The notes below the pieces were generated by a model. The model was not told the origin of the DNA and did no database searches. It saw only the letters and a list, made by a program, of their open reading frames with translations. From contig NZ_KB904661.1 of assembly GCF_000380165.1 (NCBI RefSeq), positions 1 to 64,000 on the forward strand: 64,000 bases of DNA, in the 5' to 3' direction. Below, one piece after another: positions 58,591-64,000 of this stretch. Source of the DNA: Wenjunlia vitaminophila DSM 41686. GTDB lineage: Bacteria > Actinomycetota > Actinomycetes > Streptomycetales > Streptomycetaceae. Each line of letters opens with the position of its first letter. The first letter of the stretch is position 1. The position numbers and the translations under genes were made by a program.

Positions 58591-59241
58591 TCACTTGGCC
58601 CGGACGCTGGTCCTCGCCAGTTCGTACGCCGGGAGCATCTTCTTGTGCTCCTTGGAGTCCAGCCCGCCCAGGTGCAGCAGGACCACTCCCTTCGGCGTGG
58701 TGAAGGCGAGCGCCCGTTCCTTCTTGGGCTCGTTGAGGAACTCGTTCGTGCTCAGGTAGTCGGCCTCCACCGCCGAGTACGGGCCCGCTTTCGTCTGGAT
58801 GAACACGGCCTCGTCCGGGTCTTCCGCCTCCTTCTCGACGAAGGCTTCGAGTGTCTCGCGCGGATCGTCGTCGGCGGAGCCGCCGACCCAGACGCGGATG
58901 AATCCGATGTTCCCGGCGGGCTTGGCGTCGATCTCACAGGTGAGCGTGACGTTGGCCTGTTGGGTTACCTCGAGAGTGGAGTTGCCCTTGACCGCCTTCG
59001 GTTTCCACTTGGCGGCGATGTCGAACGAAACGGGCAGAACGCACCCCGAGCCCTCGTCACCGACGGATCCGCCCTTGGCCGCGGCCTGCACCTTGGCCCT
59101 TGCTGTGGCGTTTGCGGCTCCCATTCGGTCCGCCTCGGGATCCGAATCCGACGAGCAGCCACTCAACGCCACCCCTACCACCAGCGCGGCAGGAAGCACT
59201 CCGGCACCGACACCGAGCCGCAGACCTCGCCCTCGCACCAC
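58591..59241 (-). CDS. Secreted lipoprotein of unknown function
   Basis: A 216-residue exported lipoprotein. The signal has basic residues, a hydrophobic core (LRLGVGAGVLPAALVVGVA) and the lipobox LSGC, so the Cys at about residue 30 would be lipidated. The mature part contains two Cys (SGCVLPVSF, TLTCEI) that may pair, and no enzyme motif. GTG at 59241 follows GAGGGGG; a longer start at 59283 gives a less usual signal. I do not recognise the family. Confidence 0.8.
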   Translation of the reverse strand: MVRGRGLRLGVGAGVLPAALVVGVALSGCSSDSDPEADRMGAANATARAKVQAAAKGGSVGDEGSGCVLPVSFDIAAKWKPKAVKGNSTLEVTQQANVTLTCEIDAKPAGNIGFIRVWVGGSADDDPRETLEAFVEKEAEDPDEAVFIQTKAGPYSAVEADYLSTNEFLNEPKKERALAFTTPKGVVLLHLGGLDSKEHKKMLPAYELARTSVRAK

Positions 59242-59878
59242 GATCGTCCCCCTCAAACTCGGTTCGAGCGGTCGCTCGACCACGGAGAGGTTAACAGTCG
59301 TGACTGGCTAGGGAACTGATGTCGGGGAAGGCCGTACGAGCGCGCGACCGGGCCTAGAGGATTCCGCGTGCCGGCGGGCCGTGACCGGTTGCCGTTGGGT
59401 GTGGACCCGTGGTCGTGTGGTGGGGACCGCGCGCGTACGGTGACCCCTCGGTTGCGGCACGCTCCGCTCGCGTGGGACGTGTCCCGGGTGCGCTGTGCCG
59501 GGTGCCTCAACCTGCGGCGGGCGGCTGGGTGCGGAGCGGAACGCCTGCCATGGGCCCCTGGATCTCCGCAACGGTGAGTGGTGCGAGGGCCTCGGACCCG
59601 ACGCGGACTCGAGGTCGGCCCGTCACCATCGCGCACGAAACGCGGCGGTCGTGTCATTTCCCACCACACACCGCCAGGAAGGATCACGGCCAGAACAGTG
59701 ACGAACACGCCAAAGCGCGTCCGCTTCCGGTCATGCGTTGGGGGACGCCAAGCGGGTCAAGGCAGCCGCGGGACCATTCAGGCGGAGGCACGGTGTGGGA
59801 TGCCCGACTAGGGCCGGGTCTCGAGGGGTTTGGGCACCCGCTACGGCCCGGATCACCCACGAGCCGCCGGAGGGGATC
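59242..59878. other. Intergenic region upstream of the AraC-type gene
   Basis: About 640 bases with no gene I can support. Frames in this stretch have no conserved motif. It includes the divergent promoter regions of the lipoprotein and AraC-type genes; no clear boxes. Confidence 0.5.
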
Positions 59879-60835
59879 GTGGAGAACGTCTTCGACAGCA
59901 GGGACCACACGGCACGGGATGCTCTTGCCGCGTGGGCAGAGGTCATCCGGAACGCGGTCATGCTGACGACGTTCCGACTTGTCGACACCGACGTCTTTGA
60001 CGGGTGGCTCAAGACGATGCCGCTGGGGCCCGTGCAGCTCTCGGCAATGGGGTACTCCTCTTTCTGCTCGATCCGGACCCCCAAGCTCATTCGTGCCTCG
60101 GACCCGGAATGCCTCCAGATCTCCCTCATACGTTCCGGCTCCCACGTGATCGAACAGAACCGGCGCAGCGCGACAGCGGGCGCGAGCGAACTTCTGCTGT
60201 TCGACAGTTCAAGGCCCTTCCACTCCTGTGCCGACGGTGGGTCACTCCTCTTCCAGTTCCCCCGGCCCCTGCTTCCCCTGCCCGCCCACCATCTCGACCG
60301 GGTCATCGCCCGCCCCCTCCCGGGTGACAGGGGCCTCGGACGGCTACTGGCGGATTTCATGATCACGATGACGGAGGACGGTGCCTGTCACACGCCGCGG
60401 GACGCCGCGCCGCTCGGCATGGTCGGCCTTGACCTGGCTGCCGCGTTCCTGGCGCACCACCTGGGCCGCGAGGACGACGTTCCAGCCGACTCCCGGCAAC
60501 GTGCCCTGTACGTACGCATCACCTCGTTCGTCCAGCAGCACCTGGGCAACCCCGACCTCACTCCTGGCGACATAGCAGCAGCCCACCACATATCGGTCCG
60601 CTCGCTGCACCGACTGTTCCAGCAACACGGGGTGAGCGTGTGCTCGTGGATGCGTGGCCAGCGCCTGGGGCGCTGCCGCCGGGACCTGGCGGACCCCCTG
60701 AAGCGTCACATCCCCATCCGAACCATCGCGGCCCGCTGGGGCTTTGTTCGCCCCGCGGACTTCACCAGGGCGTTCAGCGCGCTGTACGGCACCTCGCCCA
60801 GCGAGTACCGACGCCAGGCGTTCCACAACGACTGA
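59879..60835 (+). CDS. AraC-family transcription regulator
   Basis: A 318-residue regulator. Residues ~1-180 form an AraC-binding-like sensor (AWAEVIRNAVMLTTFRLVD, LLLFDSSRPFHSCADGG). The C-terminal ~100 residues carry the double helix-turn-helix: DIAAAHHISVRSLHRLFQQ and then IPIRTIAARWGFVRPADFTR with the typical ending FSALYGTSPSEYRR. GTG at 59879 follows CGGAGGGG; the longer frame start at 59738 lacks a ribosome site. It lies ~200 bases before the cupin gene, which it may control. Confidence 0.9.
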   Translation: MENVFDSRDHTARDALAAWAEVIRNAVMLTTFRLVDTDVFDGWLKTMPLGPVQLSAMGYSSFCSIRTPKLIRASDPECLQISLIRSGSHVIEQNRRSATAGASELLLFDSSRPFHSCADGGSLLFQFPRPLLPLPAHHLDRVIARPLPGDRGLGRLLADFMITMTEDGACHTPRDAAPLGMVGLDLAAAFLAHHLGREDDVPADSRQRALYVRITSFVQQHLGNPDLTPGDIAAAHHISVRSLHRLFQQHGVSVCSWMRGQRLGRCRRDLADPLKRHIPIRTIAARWGFVRPADFTRAFSALYGTSPSEYRRQAFHND

Positions 60836-60984
60836 CCCCGACCCGCCTTGCTGAGCGTCCAGCGACCACGCGACGCCGTTTGTCCTCAGCCCGTGACGAA
60901 CTCGCTCGCTCCGGCGTCACGGCATGGGCGTCGCGGGACGGTGTCGGTGCCGCGCGGGACTTATCCACAGGGCATCACCGCTCC

Positions 60985-61012
60985 TTGTCGCTTCATTTCA
61001 GCCGGTTATAAC
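60985..61012 (+). promoter_or_regulatory. Candidate sigma-70 promoter for the cupin gene
   Basis: TTGTCG (60985-60990) and TATAAC (61007-61012) are separated by 16 bases. This would start transcription about 61019, just before the chosen cupin start, and stands out in an otherwise G+C-rich region. Confidence 0.45.
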
Positions 61013-61042
61013 CTGGGTGGCAACGCGCCTCCCGTCCCTCGT

Positions 61043-61528
61043 GTGGACCGGTTGCCGGAAGGCGAATTGCAGCGCACGAAGACCGAAGGGATCCGCTTCG
61101 TGGGACATGACTCTTACTTCGATCCTCCTCTTGCCGCCACCGTCGTCGCCGAGGGATTCGCTCGCTGGAGCCCCGAGCTGCGGAAGGAATTCGACACCAA
61201 CGCACACAACGGTCAGATCGGCCAGTTGTTGGTGAAGGAGACGGATCTGCTGCGCATCTGGGAGACGCATCTTCGCCCGGGTGAGCGGGTCCCTGTTCAC
61301 CGACATGTGCTCGACTACTCCTGGATAGCCCTCACCGGCGGCCGGGTCCGCCAGCACACGAGCGACGGCACCACTCGCGAAATAACCCTTGTCCGCGGCC
61401 AGGACCTCCATTTCCACCTCTCCCGGGGGCAGTACCACCTCTATGACGTGAAGAACATCGGCGATGAACTCCTGTCATTCCTGACCGTCGAGATAAAGGG
61501 TGGAGAGAACGAGCCCCTCGACCTGTGA
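61043..61528 (+). CDS. Cupin-domain protein
   Basis: A small beta-barrel protein of about 161 residues. The cupin core runs from RPGERVPVHRHVLDYSWIAL to DLHFHLSRGQYHLYDVKN, with His residues (HRH, HFH, YHLY) placed to bind a metal ion. The first ~55 residues are an extra alpha/beta part. Function unknown; cupins range from isomerases and dioxygenases to binding proteins. The start is uncertain: GTG at 61043 follows the candidate promoter closely but lacks a ribosome site, and in-frame starts exist further upstream. Confidence 0.75.
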   Translation: MDRLPEGELQRTKTEGIRFVGHDSYFDPPLAATVVAEGFARWSPELRKEFDTNAHNGQIGQLLVKETDLLRIWETHLRPGERVPVHRHVLDYSWIALTGGRVRQHTSDGTTREITLVRGQDLHFHLSRGQYHLYDVKNIGDELLSFLTVEIKGGENEPLDL

Positions 61529-61562
61529 CCACGGGGCCCGGGTGCGGGTCGTGGGCGGTCCT

Positions 61563-61612
61563 GGGTGGGGCGGGCGCCGGTGTCGTCGACGACACCGGCG
61601 CCCGCCCCACCC
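61563..61612. terminator. 50-base perfect palindrome, bidirectional terminator
   Basis: Positions 61563-61587 and 61588-61612 are exact reverse complements (25 base pairs, centre GTCGAC). It lies between the convergent cupin and aminotransferase genes, which fits a two-way terminator. It is unusually long and has no spacer beyond the central bases. Confidence 0.75.
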
Positions 61613-61630
61613 GACGGCTGCGGGAGCTGA

Positions 61631-63592
61631 CTACACGGCGGAGGAGAGCGCCCGGAGCAGGGCGGTGTTCGCACGCCGGTCCCCGACGGAGATACGGCAG
61701 GTGTCCGGGACGAGGTGGCCGGTGTCGGCGACCAGGATTCCCGCGCCGCGCAGCTGTTCCATCACCCGCTCGTGCTTGTGCAGCCGGACCATCAGGAAGT
61801 TGGCCTCCGAGGGGAACACCCGGTCCACCGCGGGGTGGCCGTCCAGTGCCGTGGCCAGCCGGTCGCGCTCGGCGCGGATGAGCGGAATGCTGGCGAGTGC
61901 CCGTTGGGAGTTGGTCAGCCTGTCCCGCACGGCGTGCTGCGCCGCGTCGGAGAAGACGAAGGGCAACTGCACCCGCCGCAGCGAGTCGATGACCCCGGGG
62001 CGGGCCAGGACGATCCCACACCGCGCGCTGGCGAGCCCCCATGCCTTGGACAGGGTCCGAAGGACGACGAGGTTCTCGTGCTGTTCGACCAGTCCGGCGT
62101 ACGAGGGCTTCTCGCTGAACTCGACGTAGGCTTCGTCGATCACCACGAGGCCGCGGCTGCGGGCGATGAGGTCGTGCACCTGCGTCTGGTCGAGCCTCGT
62201 CCCCACGGGGTTGCTCGGATCACACAGGATGGTCACCCGCGCATCAGCCTCGAGGATGCGCTCGGTGTCGAGTTCCGACAGGTCCGCGCCGCGCAGCGGT
62301 ACCTCGACGACCGGCAGGCGCAGGAGGTGGGCCCAGTGGGCGTAGAGTTCGAAGGTGGGTGGTGTGACGCAGGCGCGTTCGCCGGGTGAGGTCAGCGCCG
62401 CGAGGAGCAACATGGCGCCGTCAACCGCCCCGCTGCTGAACAGGACGTGGTCCGGGCCCAGGGCGGCGAGGTCACCGTGCCCGGGCAGCTTCGACACCGT
62501 GGCCAGGTACGTCCTGGCGAGGTCGGCCGTGTCCAGGTTGGGGTAGTGGCTCTCGGCCCCCAGGAACGGGTTGGTGTTGCTCGACAGGTCGACCATGTCG
62601 AACCGTGGCCGGTGGCGGTAACGGACCGGGCCGGGGACCGGCACCCCCGTGACGGGGGGAGCCGCGAAGTGGGACAGCCCTCCTTCCTCTTCCTCCTCCG
62701 CGGGCGCGAGGTCCGGGGCGCGGAGCCAGTGGTCGAGGGGGACGAACAGGTCGGCTCCCAGGCGGCGCTTGTGGTGGACGTCCCCCCGACCGAGGTGGAC
62801 CCAGTCCAGGCCGGAGCGCCGGGCGTCGAGGTACAACTGGTACGGGGTCGCCACGTGGAGGTCGCCTGCCGCGGGGTCGTCGAGGTCGGTGGTCTGGGCG
62901 AGGTGGTAGAGGCCCCTGCCGTTGTGGGACACCGTCAGGAGCGCGACCTGGACGACGGTGTCCTTCCGACGGCGCACCAGCATCTCGGTGCGATCGGCCA
63001 GCGCGCCACCCACCAGTGCCTCGAGGGCCGCGGCGTTGTACGGGTTGCGGCGACCGCCGAAGCGTTCCGCCTGGCGCTGGTGGAGTTCCACGAAGGCGTC
63101 CCTGGCCCACGGACTGCCGTCGAGCTCGCTCAGGCGGACCCGCTCCCAGGTGGCTTCCTGGGACGCCGCGTGGTGGCGATGACGCAGGTCGCGGAGCTGG
63201 TCGGCGCCGACGCGGTTCCGCAGCACCTCGTCCACGTCCCCGGGCAGCCGGGCGACGCACTCGGTGTCGGCGGCGACGGGAACGAAGCCGGCGGCCCGCA
63301 GGGCGCGGGTGTCGTCGCTGCGGCGCACGTTGGGCACAAGGATCTGCGGCACGTCCAGCCGCTCCGCGCGGCGGACCAGTGCGTCGAGGGCGTGGGGGGT
63401 GGGGGCGGGACTCGTCGGGTTGTACGGGGTGCCGCCGCCGACGAGGGTGGGGCGCTCGAGCGCCGCGGGGGCCAGGGAGACGAACGCACCGGTGTCCCCT
63501 GCCAGGTCGGCCAGGGAGCACACGGGCACGCGGGAACCGAGGGCGGCGCACAGCACGTGCTGGAGCGCGTCGATGTCTGCGGACCTGCGCAT
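61631..63592 (-). CDS. GNAT/FemAB-like acyltransferase fused to HisC-like aminotransferase
   Basis: A 653-residue two-domain protein. Residues ~1-320 look like a GNAT/FemAB acyl- or aminoacyltransferase (LRNRVGADQLRDLRHRHHAA, then GLDWVHLGRGDVHHKRRLGA). Residues ~340-653 are a fold-type I PLP aminotransferase like histidinol-phosphate aminotransferase: CDPSNPVGT, VIDEAYVEFSE, and the PLP lysine in TLSKAWGLASARCG. The fusion suggests sequential transamination and N-acylation (or peptide modification) of one substrate. The ATG at 63592 is one base after the stop of the upstream 52-codon gene, so they are co-translated. Probably a specialised-metabolite gene. Confidence 0.83.
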   Translation of the reverse strand: MRRSADIDALQHVLCAALGSRVPVCSLADLAGDTGAFVSLAPAALERPTLVGGGTPYNPTSPAPTPHALDALVRRAERLDVPQILVPNVRRSDDTRALRAAGFVPVAADTECVARLPGDVDEVLRNRVGADQLRDLRHRHHAASQEATWERVRLSELDGSPWARDAFVELHQRQAERFGGRRNPYNAAALEALVGGALADRTEMLVRRRKDTVVQVALLTVSHNGRGLYHLAQTTDLDDPAAGDLHVATPYQLYLDARRSGLDWVHLGRGDVHHKRRLGADLFVPLDHWLRAPDLAPAEEEEEGGLSHFAAPPVTGVPVPGPVRYRHRPRFDMVDLSSNTNPFLGAESHYPNLDTADLARTYLATVSKLPGHGDLAALGPDHVLFSSGAVDGAMLLLAALTSPGERACVTPPTFELYAHWAHLLRLPVVEVPLRGADLSELDTERILEADARVTILCDPSNPVGTRLDQTQVHDLIARSRGLVVIDEAYVEFSEKPSYAGLVEQHENLVVLRTLSKAWGLASARCGIVLARPGVIDSLRRVQLPFVFSDAAQHAVRDRLTNSQRALASIPLIRAERDRLATALDGHPAVDRVFPSEANFLMVRLHKHERVMEQLRGAGILVADTGHLVPDTCRISVGDRRANTALLRALSSAV

Positions 63593-63593
63593 G

Positions 63594-63752
63594 TCAGCTC
63601 CGTCCGGGTTCGAGCGTGACCGGGGCCGGTACCGGTGCCGGGTGTGCCCGCGCGCGCCGCGGTGCGACGGCGCGGAAGGCGGTCACGGGGGGCTGGTGGG
63701 GTCTGGTCCGTTCCCCTTCGTCGACGTGTACGCCGTGGGGGTGCCCAAGCAT
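63594..63752 (-). CDS. Small peptide gene coupled to the fusion enzyme
   Basis: A 52-codon frame with an ATG at 63752 and GAGGAG eight bases upstream. The peptide begins MLGHPHGVHVDEGERTRPHQ (His-rich) and ends Pro/Ala-rich with APVPAPVTLEPGRS; it has no Cys. It has no similarity I recognise. Its position, good ribosome site and one-base gap to the GNAT-aminotransferase gene suggest a peptide substrate, carrier or leader; it could also be only a translational leader. Confidence 0.5.
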   Translation of the reverse strand: MLGHPHGVHVDEGERTRPHQPPVTAFRAVAPRRARAHPAPVPAPVTLEPGRS

Positions 63753-63895
63753 GTCGTCTACTCCTCTTCGTCGCTCCGAGGCCCTTCGTGGACGGCGTGG
63801 GTCCGTCCGTCCCGGGCATGGCCACAGGTCGCTCGCGCTTCGGGCGCGGTCGTTCGCGGCGGGCCGCGTACGCGCGTCGGTCAGCGGTGGAACAG

Positions 63896-64000
63896 CTACT
63901 CCGGCTCGGCCCGGCGCCGCTCGAGGTGGTCCTCGATGCGGTCGCGGTACTCCTCGAACAACTCGGCCAGGGTGCGGGCGACGCCGGTCCTCCAGCCGAT
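63896..64000 (-). CDS. 3' end of an unidentified gene (cut by window edge)
   Basis: The last 34 codons plus stop (TAG at 63896-63898) of a minus-strand gene that continues beyond the window. It reads IGWRTGVARTLAELFEEYRD and onward, ending in a basic helix (RRRAEPE). Codon bias fits a real gene. It lies 143 bases upstream of the peptide gene on the same strand. Too short to assign a function. Confidence 0.6.
   Translation of the reverse strand: MGWRTGVARTLAELFEEYRDRIEDHLERRRAEPE

Overview
The window is very G+C-rich actinomycete DNA. Mycothiol synthesis (mshC), two chaplins (one sortase-anchored), an F420-type LLM oxidoreductase, a deazaflavin-type nitroreductase and whiJ-like regulators point to a filamentous, sporulating actinobacterium of the Nocardiopsis/Streptomyces kind. 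I cannot fix the genus by reading alone.

Left backbone (1-21.9 kb) is ordinary core genome: the glycerol operon glpF-glpK-glpD, a PAC2 protein, then the conserved actinobacterial block mshC / SCO1664-family / DUF3090 / histidine phosphatase, a CorA-type transporter, a ferritin-like protein, redox enzymes, a RecD-like protein without a Walker A motif, small conserved proteins, two chaplins and an M20 peptidase, ending at tRNA-Leu(GAG).

From the 3' end of that tRNA to about 55.55 kb lies a roughly 33.5 kb genomic island. Its right end carries a near-duplicate of the tRNA 3' end followed by what looks like the tRNA's original terminator. A decayed serine recombinase lies inside the left end, a decayed IS5-type transposase inside the right end, and a decayed tyrosine integrase just outside. 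The cargo is almost entirely anti-phage/DNA-processing. The plus-strand arm encodes a Ser/Thr kinase-helicase-DUF1998 fusion, a DrmD-like SNF2 helicase, a DrmMI-like methylase and a PASTA-like membrane protein. The minus-strand arm encodes a sigma-70 factor, DrmA, DrmB and an SF1 helicase, the last three with 4-base start/stop overlaps. A whiJ-like regulator group sits between the arms. Rightward follow McrB, McrC, a RelE-like/UvrD fusion and an HTH-N6 methylase. This is a composite, DISARM-like system with no DrmC nuclease and with kinase, sigma factor and McrBC parts added. Two features tie the units together: a palindrome of the form GTTGAC-N3-GTCAAC, intact or degenerate, upstream of four units, and in-frame TTA codons in 8 of 16 island genes with none noticed in the flanking genes.

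Right flank (56.2-64 kb) holds a nitroreductase, MFS exporter, lipoprotein, AraC regulator, cupin protein, a GNAT-aminotransferase fusion preceded by a 52-codon peptide gene (possibly the edge of a metabolite cluster), and the 3' end of an unidentified gene. All functions are read from sequence motifs; no database search was possible.
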